Positions 17,567-25,513 of a stretch of DNA of 64,000 bases are shown one piece after another. The stretch is from Nocardioides euryhalodurans (GTDB lineage: Bacteria; Actinomycetota; Actinomycetes; Propionibacteriales; Nocardioidaceae): positions 3,288,501 to 3,352,500 of the forward strand of contig NZ_CP038267.1 in assembly GCF_004564375.1 (NCBI RefSeq), read 5' to 3'. Position 1 is the stretch's first letter. Each line of letters opens with the position of its first letter. The notes under the pieces are model-generated. The model worked only from the letters and a program-made list of their open reading frames with translations. It had not been told where the DNA came from and made no database searches. A program made the translations under genes and the position numbers.

Positions 17567-18767
17567 CCTTCCCACGTCCGCCGAGCTGGACGCGGCCCGC
17601 GAGCTGCTGGAGGGCGTCGCGGTGGTGACGCCGATGGAGGAGTCGCGCTGGCTGTCTGCCCTCACCGGCGGCCAGGTCAGCCTCAAGTGCGAGAACCTCC
17701 AGCGCACCGGCTCCTTCAAGGCACGAGGGGCGTACGTCCGCATCTCGCGGCTCTCGCCGGACGAGCGCGCCCACGGGGTGGTCGCGGCGTCGGCCGGCAA
17801 CCACGCCCAGGGCGTCGCGCTGGCCGCCCAGATGCTCGGCATCCGGGCCACCGTGTTCATGCCCGAGGGAGCGGCGATCCCCAAGGAGAAGGCCACCCGG
17901 GGCTACGGCGCCGACGTGGTCCTCCACGGCCGCTACCTCGAGGACGCGCTGGTCCGCGCCCGCGAGTTCGCTGCCGAGACCGGGGCGGTGCTGATCCACC
18001 CCTTCGACCACGTCGACATCGTCGCCGGGCAGGCCTCGGCCGGTCTGGAGATCCTCGACCAGGCGCCCGACGTCGAGACGGTGCTGGTCCCGACCGGCGG
18101 TGGCGGGCTGCTGGCCGGCATCGCGCTCGCGGTCAAGGCCCACCGGCCCGACGTCCGCATCATCGGCGTCCAGGCGGAGGGGGCAGCGGCCTTCCCGCCC
18201 TCGCTGGCGGCCGGCTCGCCGCAACCGCTGGCGTCGATGCAGACCATGGCCGACGGCATCGCGGTCGGGCTGCCCGGTGAGGTCACCTTCGCGGCGGTCC
18301 AGCAGCACGTCGACGACATCATCACGGTCTCGGAGGAGTCCCTCTCCCAGGCGCTGCTGGCGCTGCTGGAGCGCGCCAAGATGGTCGTCGAGCCGGCAGG
18401 GGCCGCCGCGGTGGCGGCGATCCTCGACCACCCCACGGCGTACGCCGGCTCGACGGTGGCCGTGCTGTCCGGCGGCAACATCGACCCGCTGCTGCTCGGC
18501 AAGGTGATCCGCCACGGCATGGCCTCGGCCGGCCGCTACCTCTTCCTGCGGGTCTGCATCCCCGACCTGCCCGGCGGCCTGGCCCGGCTGCTGCACGAGC
18601 TGGGAGAGGCCGGCGCCAACATCCTCGAGGTGGCGCACGAGCGGATCTCGGCGAACCTGCAGCTCGACGAGGTCGAGGTCAGGCTGCAGATGGAGACCCG
18701 CGGCGAGCCCCACGCCGAGCAGGTCATCACGCGGCTGCGCGAGTGCGGCTACCGCATCTTCGAGTGA
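17559..18767 (+). CDS. ilvA: Threonine ammonia-lyase with ACT domain
   Basis: A 402-residue PLP enzyme. NLQRTGSFKARGAY carries the PLP-lysine (Lys54), SAGNHAQGVA is the phosphate-side Asn loop, and PTGGGGLLAGIALA is the glycine-rich PLP-phosphate loop. A C-terminal ACT-type domain (about 325-400; FLRVCIPDLPGGLARLLHELGEAGANI) suggests allosteric control. It deaminates threonine to 2-oxobutanoate, the entry to isoleucine synthesis. The length and single ACT domain fit the short ilvA/tdcB type. The GTG overlaps the transporter gene by 8 bp. Confidence 0.92.
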   Translation: MTDLPTSAELDAARELLEGVAVVTPMEESRWLSALTGGQVSLKCENLQRTGSFKARGAYVRISRLSPDERAHGVVAASAGNHAQGVALAAQMLGIRATVFMPEGAAIPKEKATRGYGADVVLHGRYLEDALVRAREFAAETGAVLIHPFDHVDIVAGQASAGLEILDQAPDVETVLVPTGGGGLLAGIALAVKAHRPDVRIIGVQAEGAAAFPPSLAAGSPQPLASMQTMADGIAVGLPGEVTFAAVQQHVDDIITVSEESLSQALLALLERAKMVVEPAGAAAVAAILDHPTAYAGSTVAVLSGGNIDPLLLGKVIRHGMASAGRYLFLRVCIPDLPGGLARLLHELGEAGANILEVAHERISANLQLDEVEVRLQMETRGEPHAEQVITRLRECGYRIFE

Positions 18768-18797
18768 CCGAGCACGTCAGGCGCCCCCAGAAGCACC

Positions 18798-18831
18798 GAC
18801 CGGGCACCCGTGTCACCACGAGTGCCCGGTC
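18798..18831. terminator. Hairpin between convergent ilvA and greA
   Basis: The perfect 10-bp inverted repeat GACCGGGCAC / GTGCCCGGTC is separated by 14 nt. It lies 30 nt after the ilvA stop and 39 nt before the end of greA, which runs the other way. No U-tract follows on either strand, so it would be a GC-only, possibly bidirectional terminator of the kind common in high-GC actinobacteria. Confidence 0.65.
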
Positions 18832-18869
18832 AGGGCGTTCTGAGACGACCGGATCGCCCGGTCGACGGC

Positions 18870-19376
18870 TCAGTCGGTGAACGGCACCGCGTCGACGATC
18901 TCGATCCGCTGGGTCCGGCCGTTGGGGGCCTCGAACTGCACGGTCTCGCCCTTGCTGGCGCCGATCAGGGCGGCACCGAGCGGGGACTGCGGGGAGAAGA
19001 CCTCGAGGTCCTGGTCCTCGTAGTCGTCCTCGATCTCCCGGGCACCCATGAGGAACTTCGCGTCCTCGTCGTCGCCGGCGAAGCGGTAGGTGACGAGCTT
19101 GCCCGGCGTCACCACGCCGTCGTCGGCGGCGGCGTCGGTGTCGGCGGTCTCGAGCATCTCCTCGAGCTGGCGGATCGATGCCTCGATCTTGCCCTGCTCG
19201 TCCTTGGCCGCGTGGTAGCCGCCGTTCTCCTTCAGGTCGCCCTCGTCCCGGGCGGCACTGATCCGCTCGATGACCTCATGGCGCCGGGGGCCACGAAGGT
19301 CCTCGAGCTCGGCGCTGAGCCGGTCGAAGGTCTTCTTGGTCAGCCAGACCGAGGTCGGCTGGGCGGACTGCGTCAT
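18870..19376 (-). CDS. greA: Transcription elongation factor GreA
   Basis: A 168-residue protein with the N-terminal coiled-coil of Gre factors (LSAELEDLRGPRRHEVIERISAARDEGDLKENGGYHAAKDEQ in outline, including the acidic D-x-x-E tip GDLKENGGYHAAK) and the C-terminal FKBP-like domain (LVTYRFAGDDED, SPLGAALIGASKGETVQF). It stimulates transcript cleavage in backtracked RNA polymerase. The ATG has the SD AGGAAG. The 5' leader carries an attenuator-like structure (see 19401-19448). It lies between metB and mca, as in M. tuberculosis. Confidence 0.97.
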   Translation of the reverse strand: MTQSAQPTSVWLTKKTFDRLSAELEDLRGPRRHEVIERISAARDEGDLKENGGYHAAKDEQGKIEASIRQLEEMLETADTDAAADDGVVTPGKLVTYRFAGDDEDAKFLMGAREIEDDYEDQDLEVFSPQSPLGAALIGASKGETVQFEAPNGRTQRIEIVDAVPFTD

Positions 19377-19400
19377 GGCTGTTCACTTCCTGCGGGAGAC

Positions 19401-19448
19401 AAAAACAAAAACCCGCCGGACCTGGTCGTTCGGGTCGGCCCTGCGGGA
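19401..19448 (-). promoter_or_regulatory. Terminator-like attenuator in the greA leader
   Basis: On the greA strand the leader reads CCCGC, then GCCGACC, a 10-nt loop, GGTCCGGC, GGG, and directly TTTTTGTTTTT (11 nt at 19411-19401). That is a GC hairpin with one bulge followed by a U-tract, an intrinsic terminator form that is rare in this GC-rich window. CCTGCGGGA (plus strand) occurs both inside the hairpin (19440-19448) and again at 19389-19397, next to the greA SD. GCGGG could therefore pair with either copy. A candidate -10, TAGCCT, lies further upstream near 19470. Confidence 0.55.
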
Positions 19449-19501
19449 TGTACGTCCTACAGGCTAGCAACCTTCTGCGCAGGACGCAGGTCGTACGCCG
19501 G

Positions 19502-19897
19502 TCAGCGGGGCCGCGGCTGCCCCTCGGCCGTGCATCCCTCGAGGGTCACCGAGGTCGCCCGGCGCTCGGTCCGGATCGACACGTCGTTGCTCCCGTCGAC
19601 CGGTTCGAAGGCCACCTCGCCGACCGTGGTGTGGTCCTCGGCGAGGGCGCTCAGCACGCAGCTGGCGACCACGCCGTCCTCGAGCTCGACGGTCACCCGC
19701 GCGGTGGCCGCGTGGTCGTCGACGATCCCGAAGGTCACCAGCTCCGACTGCACCGCAGGGGTCGCGTGGAAGAGCGTCGCCCACGCCAGCCACGCCGAAG
19801 CGGCCGCGACGACCGCGACGACGACCCCGAGCAGCAGCCGGCGCCGGGTCGCCGACGGGGCGCCGTAGCGCTCCGCCAGGTCGGTGTGGCTGGACAT
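19502..19897 (-). CDS. DUF4307 single-pass membrane protein
   Basis: A 131-residue protein: a short cytoplasmic N-terminus with DLAERYG, one membrane helix ([23 protein letters not shown]) and an extracytoplasmic beta-rich part ending with a Cys/Gly tail. The pattern matches DUF4307 proteins found between greA and mca in actinobacteria (compare Rv1081c). Function unknown. The start was chosen at the ATG preceded by GAAAAT at 7 nt; an alternative ATG three codons upstream lies inside that hexamer. It is divergent from mca. Confidence 0.85.
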   Translation of the reverse strand: MSSHTDLAERYGAPSATRRRLLLGVVVAVVAAASAWLAWATLFHATPAVQSELVTFGIVDDHAATARVTVELEDGVVASCVLSALAEDHTTVGEVAFEPVDGSNDVSIRTERRATSVTLEGCTAEGQPRPR

Positions 19898-19904
19898 GCC
19901 CGCC

Positions 19905-19933
19905 ATTTTCCCACAGGGGCGTGAACCTAGACT
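19905..19933. promoter_or_regulatory. Divergent leaderless promoters of DUF4307 gene and mca
   Basis: Two -10-like hexamers face away from each other: GAAAAT on the minus strand (19910-19905), 7 nt from the DUF4307 ATG, and TAGACT on the plus strand (19928-19933), 7 nt from the mca ATG. Neither gene has a Shine-Dalgarno, so both mRNAs probably begin at the start codon. No convincing -35 boxes are seen. Confidence 0.6.
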
Positions 19934-19940
19934 GGCCGCC

Positions 19941-20825
19941 ATGTCACAGCGCCCTCGTGCGGGCTACCGCCTGATGCACGTCCACGCCCACCCTGACGAC
20001 GAGTCGAGCAAGGGGGCCGCGTCGACGGCGCGCTACGTCGCGGAGGGCGTCGACGTCCACGTCGTCACCTGCACCGGCGGCGAGCGGGGCTCGATCCTCA
20101 ACCCCAAGATGGAACGCCCCGACATCCTCGCCAACATCACCGAGGTCCGTCGGCAGGAGATGGAGCGTGCCCGCGACATCCTGGGCGTCACCCAGGACTG
20201 GCTCGGCTTCGTCGACTCCGGGTGGCCGGACGGCGACCCCAAGCCGCCGCTGCCCGAGGGCTGCTTCGCGCTGGTTCCGGTCGAGGAGGCCGCGGAGCGG
20301 CTGGTGCGGCTGATCCGGGAGTTCCGGCCGCACGTCGTGACGACGTACGACGAGCGCGGTGGCTACCCGCACCCCGACCACATCGCCTGCCACCAGGTCA
20401 GCGTCGCGGCCTTCGAGGCTGCCGGCGACCCGGACGCCTTCCCCGACGCGGGTGAGCCGTGGCAGCCCGCGAAGCTCTACTACCACCACTCCTTCAACCG
20501 GCCGCGGATGGAGGCGCTCCACGAGGCGATGCTGGCCCACGGGCTGGACTCGCCGTGGGGGGAGCGGCTCAAGGAGTGGAAGCCGGAGCCGGAGTGGGAC
20601 GCCCGGATCACGACCCGGGTGCCGTGCTCGGACTACTTCGGGGTCCGCGACCAGGCGCTGCTGGCCCACGCGACGCAGATCGACCCGGACGGCCACTGGT
20701 TCGCGATCCCCCGCGAGGTGCAGGCCGACGTGTGGCCGACCGAGGACTTCGAGCTGGTCGTCAGCCACGTCGACTCACCCACCCCGGAGGACGACCTGTT
20801 CGCCGGGATCCCGGCACCGCAGTGA
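19941..20825 (+). CDS. mca: Mycothiol conjugate amidase Mca
   Basis: A 294-residue zinc amidase of the LmbE/MshB family. The metal motif [11 protein letters not shown] lies near the N-terminus and HPDHIACHQ further on. [12 protein letters not shown] and [15 protein letters not shown] are typical of Mca rather than MshB. It cleaves mycothiol S-conjugates of toxins to a mercapturic acid and GlcN-Ins. The ATG is leaderless (TAGACT 7 nt upstream). The gene is followed by the small membrane protein that also follows mca in M. tuberculosis. Confidence 0.95.
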   Translation: MSQRPRAGYRLMHVHAHPDDESSKGAASTARYVAEGVDVHVVTCTGGERGSILNPKMERPDILANITEVRRQEMERARDILGVTQDWLGFVDSGWPDGDPKPPLPEGCFALVPVEEAAERLVRLIREFRPHVVTTYDERGGYPHPDHIACHQVSVAAFEAAGDPDAFPDAGEPWQPAKLYYHHSFNRPRMEALHEAMLAHGLDSPWGERLKEWKPEPEWDARITTRVPCSDYFGVRDQALLAHATQIDPDGHWFAIPREVQADVWPTEDFELVVSHVDSPTPEDDLFAGIPAPQ

Positions 20826-20851
20826 CACCGGTGGCCTGAGACAATGGGGGC

Positions 20852-21094
20852 ATGCTGCTGCTGACCGCCCTGGTGTCCCTCGTCGACGGGGTGCCGCAGG
20901 GCCCCGAGCCCGAGGACGTCAAGGCAGGCTGGGCCGCCTTCGCGATCTTCCTGGGGGGCTGCGTCGCCGTCGCGCTGCTCGGCTTCAGCCTGGTCAAGCA
21001 ACTCCGCAAGGCGCAGGCCGCCAAGGACGCCGGGGTCTACGGCGACGAGCCCGTCACTCCTGTCGAGCAGGACGACACCGCCCCCCGCGACTGA
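20852..21094 (+). CDS. Small single-pass membrane protein downstream of mca
   Basis: An 80-residue protein with an acidic/Pro-rich N-terminus (GVPQGPEPEDV), one membrane helix (AAFAIFLGGCVAVALLGFSLV), and a short basic then acidic cytoplasmic tail. It matches the small protein adjacent to mca in many actinobacteria (Rv1083 in M. tuberculosis), so a link to mycothiol detoxification is possible. No enzyme motif is present. GACAAT ends 6 nt before the ATG, so it may have its own leaderless promoter 26 nt after the mca stop. Confidence 0.85.
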   Translation: MLLLTALVSLVDGVPQGPEPEDVKAGWAAFAIFLGGCVAVALLGFSLVKQLRKAQAAKDAGVYGDEPVTPVEQDDTAPRD

Positions 21095-21098
21095 CGTC

Positions 21099-21722
21099 TC
21101 AGACCCGCTCGACCCGCACCAGGCAGTCCCACGCCGTCCGCGCGGGCTCGCCGCGGTGGTCGTCGCCGGGAGCGACCTCCCGCGCGACCCTGCCCGCTCG
21201 CACGACCCGGTGGTCGAGGCCCTCGAGATCGGCGAGCACCTCGTCGGCGGTCATCAGCACGCTCGGGTCCTGTGGGCCGCCGGTCCCCTCGGTGAGGTTG
21301 GTCGAGTCGTGGGCCACCAGCACCAGCGTGCCGCCGGCCCGCAGCGACCCGAAGCCGCAGCGTACGGCGGCCCGGCGCTGGCCGGCCGGGAGCTGGAGGT
21401 AGGCGAGGACGACCAGGTCCACCGGCTCCCCGGGCTGCCACGTGGTCGCGTCGCCGCGGACCCATGTGATGCGGGCCGCGTCGTCGAGGGCCTCCGCTGC
21501 GAGGCGGCGCCCCTTGTCGAGGGCGACCTGCGAGAAGTCGACGGCTGTCACCTGCCAGCCGAGGCCGGCCAGCCAGATCGCGTTGCGTCCCTCGCCGGCG
21601 GCCAGGTCGACCGCGGTCCCCGGTGGCAGGTCGGCGCACTCGACCGCCACGAACTGGTTCGGCGTCGCCGACCAGACCAGCTCCGACGCGGCGTACCGCT
21701 CGTCCCAGGCGTCTGCGTCCAT
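21099..21722 (-). CDS. Class I SAM-dependent methyltransferase
   Basis: A 207-residue Rossmann methyltransferase: motif I VDLAAGEGRNAIWLAG, motif II VTAVDFSQVAL, and motif post-I RGDATTWQPGEPVDLVVLAYLQL. The N-terminus AWDERYAASELVWSATPNQFV resembles tellurite-resistance TehB-like/thiopurine-type enzymes. The ATG at 21722 was preferred over 21731 because TTCAAT ends 7 nt before it and overlaps the upstream ATG. The acceptor is unknown. Confidence 0.87.
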   Translation of the reverse strand: MDADAWDERYAASELVWSATPNQFVAVECADLPPGTAVDLAAGEGRNAIWLAGLGWQVTAVDFSQVALDKGRRLAAEALDDAARITWVRGDATTWQPGEPVDLVVLAYLQLPAGQRRAAVRCGFGSLRAGGTLVLVAHDSTNLTEGTGGPQDPSVLMTADEVLADLEGLDHRVVRAGRVAREVAPGDDHRGEPARTAWDCLVRVERV

Positions 21723-21756
21723 GCCCTGCATTGAAGCAGGCGCGCGGGAGGGGTGG

Positions 21757-22179
21757 TCACCCCTCGGGCGGCACGACCCGGTGCACGTGACCGACCAGCT
21801 CGCGGAGCACGGCGAGGTCGAGGTCGTCGACGGAGCCGAAGGCCAGGCTCGCCGACCCGGCCTTCACCCGCCCGAGCCTCGGCGCGTAGAGCGGGCCGAG
21901 GTAGCGGCCGTCCTCGACGGCGTTGACGTAGAGGCTGTGGTGGCGTGACTGCCGGGCCAGCCCCACGGCGAACCAGTGGACGTCCGCGCCCCGCGGACGC
22001 GGCTGCACGAGGTCGCCGTACCCGACGATGGCCTGCTCGGTCCCGCCCCAGAAGGTGCCGGTCCACAGCGCCCGCGAGCGACCCGGCAGTCCCTCGACCA
22101 GGATCTGGTCGAGGGCGGTGAGGGTCGGGTCGTGCTGCTCCGCCAGCCAGGCATCGACGTCGACCTGCTGGCGCTCCAT
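21757..22179 (-). CDS. DUF1801 family protein (YdhG-like)
   Basis: A 140-residue protein with the DUF1801 pattern: helix ALDQILVEGLPG, then FWGGTEQAIVGYGDLV, WFAVGLARQSRHHSLYVNAV and the C-terminal helix DLDLAVLRELVGHV. These small alpha/beta proteins have unknown function; some have been linked to iron delivery. TAGGAT ends 6 nt before the ATG and no SD is seen. It stands alone between a methyltransferase gene and the FUSC gene, all on the minus strand. Confidence 0.83.
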   Translation of the reverse strand: MERQQVDVDAWLAEQHDPTLTALDQILVEGLPGRSRALWTGTFWGGTEQAIVGYGDLVQPRPRGADVHWFAVGLARQSRHHSLYVNAVEDGRYLGPLYAPRLGRVKAGSASLAFGSVDDLDLAVLRELVGHVHRVVPPEG

Positions 22180-22188
22180 GGCCCGATC

Positions 22189-23301
22189 CTAGGCCGCCGG
22201 TCCCGGCCCGCCGGCCGGGCGGCGACGGAGCCGGGAGAGCGGCACCGGCGGCTGGCCGAGCGGGTTGGCGGCCGCCACCTCGTCCATGGCGTCGATGATG
22301 TTGCGCAGGTTGATCAGCAGGGCGCCGTGGACGGGCCACTGCCCGGAGCGACCACCTGCCGAGAGCTCGTCGACGAGGTGCTCCAGGCGCGTCCGCACCG
22401 CACCGATCTCCCCGGGGTCGGCGTCGGCGACCGCCTGTCCGGCGGCGACCAGCAACGAGGTCCAGGGCCCGGCGAAGGCGGGCTCCCACGAGTCGCTGGG
22501 GTTCAGCGGGCCGCCGAGCGTCCGGACCATGCTGCGGGTCTCCGCGACCGCCTGCTCCATCCGGCGCAGCAGGTCGGTCCAGTACGTCGGGTCGCGGAAC
22601 TCGTGCGCCGCGCGGCGGGGGTTCATCCGGGCGCTCTCGCGTGCCTGCCGGACCAGGGCCCAGGCCTGGTCGAGCTCCTCGTCGAGGTCGCGGGTGCGCT
22701 CGATCCAGCCGGCCACGTCCACCACCCCGCCGCCCTGGTCCAGGGCGGTGCCGATGTCGACCAGGAGCTCGCCGATGCCGTCGTCGATGCGGTTCATCGC
22801 GACGATCGCCGTACGCCGTCGCAGCGGTGGCCACACCACGACGTTGACCGCCAGCCCGACCGCGATGCCGATCCCCGTGTCGAGCAGTCGTGAGAGCAGC
22901 CGGGTGTCGTCGGAGAAGCCGGTCGTGAGCACCACGAGGGCCGTGGTGGCGATCGTCGTCGTCTCGGTCCCGAACCACGGCAGCGACCCCAGTCCGAGGG
23001 CCAGCACGATCAGGACCGCGACGGCCACGGTGTCCAGCCCGAGCAGGTTGCCGACCAGTGCGGCGAGCAGCACCGCCAGCACGGCGGCGGCAACCTGCCG
23101 GAGCCCGCGCGAGAAGGTCCGGTAGACGGTGGCGTGGACGACCAGGATCGCGGCCCACGGCGCGAGGAACGGCTGCGGCAGGTCGAAGGTGGTGGCTGCC
23201 AGCACCCACGCGATGACGGCCGCGACGACGGTCTTGAACAGCTGGACCACGTCGCTCCAGAACACCGGGTCCCGCAGGCGGTCTCCCCAGTGTCCTCCCA
23301 T
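22189..23301 (-). CDS. FUSC-family (aromatic acid exporter-like) membrane protein
   Basis: A 370-residue protein with six hydrophobic segments at the N-terminus (VVQLFKTVVAAVIAWVLA, PWAAILVVHATVYRTFSRG, VLAVLLAALVGNLLGL, VLIVLALGLGSL, GIGIAVGLAVNVVVWPPL) and a long cytoplasmic helical C-terminus. This is half the size of double FUSC exporters and matches the single-module, dimeric type. The motif VVWPPLRRR closes the membrane part. The ATG has TATGCT ending 7 nt upstream. The exported compound is unknown. Confidence 0.85.
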   Translation of the reverse strand: MGGHWGDRLRDPVFWSDVVQLFKTVVAAVIAWVLAATTFDLPQPFLAPWAAILVVHATVYRTFSRGLRQVAAAVLAVLLAALVGNLLGLDTVAVAVLIVLALGLGSLPWFGTETTTIATTALVVLTTGFSDDTRLLSRLLDTGIGIAVGLAVNVVVWPPLRRRTAIVAMNRIDDGIGELLVDIGTALDQGGGVVDVAGWIERTRDLDEELDQAWALVRQARESARMNPRRAAHEFRDPTYWTDLLRRMEQAVAETRSMVRTLGGPLNPSDSWEPAFAGPWTSLLVAAGQAVADADPGEIGAVRTRLEHLVDELSAGGRSGQWPVHGALLINLRNIIDAMDEVAAANPLGQPPVPLSRLRRRPAGGPGPAA

Positions 23302-23308
23302 GCCGGGG

Positions 23309-23318
23309 AGCATAGGCT
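23309..23318. promoter_or_regulatory. Overlapping back-to-back -10 elements (FUSC gene / patatin gene)
   Basis: The minus-strand hexamer TATGCT (23314-23309), 7 nt from the FUSC ATG, and the plus-strand hexamer TAGGCT (23313-23318), 8 nt from the patatin ATG, share two base pairs. The two start codons are only 26 bp apart and neither gene has an SD, so both are probably leaderless. Confidence 0.6.
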
Positions 23319-23326
23319 CGGGAGTC

Positions 23327-24175
23327 ATGACGCGAACCAGGGGCCGGACCGCCCTCGTCCTCGGTGGTGGAGGCATCACCGGCATCGCCTGGGAGCTCGG
23401 CATCCTCGCCGGGCTGGCGCGTGCCGGGATCGACCTGGCGGGCGCCGACATGGTCGTCGGGACCTCCGCCGGCTCGGTGGTCGGCTCGCAGCTGGCGTCC
23501 GGCATCCCGATCGAGGAGATGTACGCCGAGCAGCTCACCCCGGCCGATGCCGAGGTCGGCGGCCGGATGTCGCGGATCGCCACGCTGAAGCTGGTGCCGC
23601 CGTACGTCCTGCCGGGAAGCGGGCGTGACAAGCTGCGGCGGGTCGGCAAGGTCGCGATGCGCTCCCACCCGCCCGGCTCGGCCGACCGCGAGGCGGTCTT
23701 CCGTGACCGGATCGCGGTCTCGGAGTGGCCGCAGGACCGCGACCTCCGGATCACCGCCGTCGAGGCCGAGACCGGCCGGTTCACCGTCTTCGACCGCGAC
23801 TCCGGGGTCGACCTCGTGAGCGCCGTCGCCGCGAGCTGCGCCGTCCCGACCGTGTGGCCGCCGGTCGCCATCGACGGCCACCACTACGTCGACGGCGGGA
23901 TGCGCTCCACCGCCAACGTCGACCTCGTGGCCGGTGCGGAGCGGGTCGTGGTGCTGGCGCCGCTGCCACGGTCGTTCAGCAAGCGCACCTCCATCCGCGC
24001 CCAGCTCGAGAGGGTGGCGCCGCGGGAGTGGTCGGTGATCACGCCCGACCCGCAGGCGCTCGCCGACTTCGGCAGGAACCTGCTCGACCCCACCCGACGG
24101 CCGCCGGCCGCACGGTCGGGCCTGCGGCAGAGCGAGGCGCTCGTCGACGAGGTCGCCCACGTCTGGACGTCCTGA
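23327..24175 (+). CDS. Patatin-like phospholipase family protein
   Basis: A 282-residue serine hydrolase with the complete patatin signature: oxyanion loop LVLGGGGITGIAWELG, nucleophile elbow VVGTSAGSVVGS (GxSxG), and the catalytic dyad Asp in HHYVDGGMRSTANVD (DGG). No signal peptide is present, so it is probably cytoplasmic or membrane-associated and acts on acyl lipids. TAGGCT lies 8 nt before the ATG. Its stop is 1 bp from the end of the convergent CNNM gene. Confidence 0.92.
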   Translation: MTRTRGRTALVLGGGGITGIAWELGILAGLARAGIDLAGADMVVGTSAGSVVGSQLASGIPIEEMYAEQLTPADAEVGGRMSRIATLKLVPPYVLPGSGRDKLRRVGKVAMRSHPPGSADREAVFRDRIAVSEWPQDRDLRITAVEAETGRFTVFDRDSGVDLVSAVAASCAVPTVWPPVAIDGHHYVDGGMRSTANVDLVAGAERVVVLAPLPRSFSKRTSIRAQLERVAPREWSVITPDPQALADFGRNLLDPTRRPPAARSGLRQSEALVDEVAHVWTS

Positions 24176-24176
24176 C

Positions 24177-25451
24177 CTACGGAGCCGGGTGCACCGTCAG
24201 CCCGGTCACCCGCGGGCCCGACATCGACGACACCTCCAGCCGTGCGTCGCCGACCGCGACGACGTCGCCGACCTCCGGGATCCGCCCGAGCCGGGCGATG
24301 ACGAAGCCGGCCACGGTCTCGTAGGTCCCGTCGTCGGGCAGCTCGATGCCGGTCGCCTCCGCGAAGTCCTCCAGGCTGGTGCCACCCTCGACCGTGCGGT
24401 CGTCACCCTCGCGGGCCGCCCGTGCGGGGGAGTCGTACTCGTCCTCGATGTCGCCGATCAGCTCCTCGACGAGGTCCTCCAGGGTGACGATCCCGTCGGT
24501 GCCGCCGTACTCGTCGACCACCACGGCGAGGTGGGTCCGCTCGTGGCGCATCCGGGACACCGAGGGCAGCACCTTGTTCGTCCCGGGGAGCAGCAGCACC
24601 GGACGGGCCACGTCGCGGACCCGCCGGTCGTCGTCGGCCGCGAGGTCGAGCAGGTCGCGGACGTGGAGGAAGCCGAGCACGTCGTCGAAGCCCTCACCGG
24701 TGATCGGGTAGCGGGAGTAGGGCTGCGAGCGGGCGACCCGCTGTGCGTCGAGGAGCGGGAGGTCGGCCGCCACGAACGCCACGTCGCCGCGCGGGCGCAT
24801 CACCTCCCGGATGGAGGTGCTGGACGCGGCAAAGACGTCCTGGAGGATGCGTCGCTCCTGGTCCTCGAGCGAGTCGTGGGTGGACACCAGGTCGCGCAGC
24901 TCCTCCTCGCTCAGCTCCTCACCGGTGGCCTTCGGGTCACCACCCAGGAGCTTGACCAGCGCGTCGGTGGAGGCCGACAGCAGCCAGATCACGGGTCGCA
25001 TCACGGTGGCGAAGCGGTCGAGCGTGGGCGTGACCGCGAGCGCCAGTCCCGCGGACTTCTGCAGCGCGAGGCGCTTGGGGACCAGCTCGCCGAGCACGAG
25101 CGAGAGGTAGGCGATGAGCAGCGTCATCAGCACGAGCGCCGTCGTGTCGGCGGCGCCCTGCGGGAGTCCGAGGTCCACGAGGTACGGCGCGAGGTCGGGT
25201 GCCAGCGTCGAGCCGCCGTACGCGGCCGAGAAGAAGCCGGCGACGGTGACCCCGATCTGGACGGCGGCGAGGAACCGGTTGGGGTCGCGAGCGACGGCGG
25301 CCACCTTCGCGCCGCGGGCACCCTGGCGCGCGAGCTGGGTGAGTTGGCTGCCGCGCAGCGACACGAGCGCGATCTCGGTGGCGGCGAACACGCCGCCCAC
25401 CAGGACGAACAGCACGACCAGGCCGAGGTTGAGGAAGGTCTGGGAGTCCAT
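24177..25451 (-). CDS. CNNM/CorC-type hemolysin-family transporter (DUF21-CBS pair-CorC_HlyC)
   Basis: A 424-residue protein with the standard order: a DUF21/CNNM membrane domain (residues 1-190; helices at LGLVVLFVLVGGVFAATEIALV, IGVTVAGFFSAAYG, LVLMTLLIAYLSLVLGELVPKRLAL), a CBS pair (about 205-330; REVMRPRGDVAFVAADLP, VVVDEYGGTDGIVTLEDLVEELIGDI) and a C-terminal CorC_HlyC domain. Members export or balance Mg2+ (CorC, MpfA, CNNM). The start codon overlaps the stop of a 20-codon leader ORF (TGATG), and a strong hairpin lies 6 nt upstream, so translation is probably controlled. Confidence 0.93.
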   Translation of the reverse strand: MDSQTFLNLGLVVLFVLVGGVFAATEIALVSLRGSQLTQLARQGARGAKVAAVARDPNRFLAAVQIGVTVAGFFSAAYGGSTLAPDLAPYLVDLGLPQGAADTTALVLMTLLIAYLSLVLGELVPKRLALQKSAGLALAVTPTLDRFATVMRPVIWLLSASTDALVKLLGGDPKATGEELSEEELRDLVSTHDSLEDQERRILQDVFAASSTSIREVMRPRGDVAFVAADLPLLDAQRVARSQPYSRYPITGEGFDDVLGFLHVRDLLDLAADDDRRVRDVARPVLLLPGTNKVLPSVSRMRHERTHLAVVVDEYGGTDGIVTLEDLVEELIGDIEDEYDSPARAAREGDDRTVEGGTSLEDFAEATGIELPDDGTYETVAGFVIARLGRIPEVGDVVAVGDARLEVSSMSGPRVTGLTVHPAP

Positions 25452-25513
25452 CAGCCCCGTTCACCCCCCGCCGTGGCGGGACGTGAACGGCGGGGACATC
25501 GGGGGTCGTCCAT
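25451..25513 (-). CDS. Leaderless 20-residue leader peptide coupled to the CNNM gene
   Basis: On the minus strand TAGCGT (25526-25521) is followed after exactly 7 nt by ATG (25513), the same geometry as about 30 leaderless starts in this window. The ORF has 20 codons, starts MDDPRCPRRSRP, ends GGERG and stops with TGA whose last base is the first base of the CNNM ATG. The acid-Pro-Arg opening resembles the MgtL leader peptides of enterobacterial mgtA (acidic/Pro alternation, then Arg), known to make ribosomes Mg2+-sensitive. A translated regulatory peptide is inferred; no homologue is known to me. Confidence 0.5.
   Translation of the reverse strand: MDDPRCPRRSRPATAGGERG
25457..25490 (-). promoter_or_regulatory. 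Two-tier perfect hairpin inside the leader ORF, just before the CNNM start
   Basis: Outer arms CCGTTCAC / GTGAACGG and inner arms CCCGCC / GGCGGG are nested with 2-nt symmetric internal loops and a 2-nt apical loop, giving 14 base pairs in 34 nt. It ends 5 nt before the CNNM ATG and would hide the GGGGTGAACGGGG purine stretch that could serve as SD. It lies between two divergent starts, so it is unlikely to be a terminator. Confidence 0.6.
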
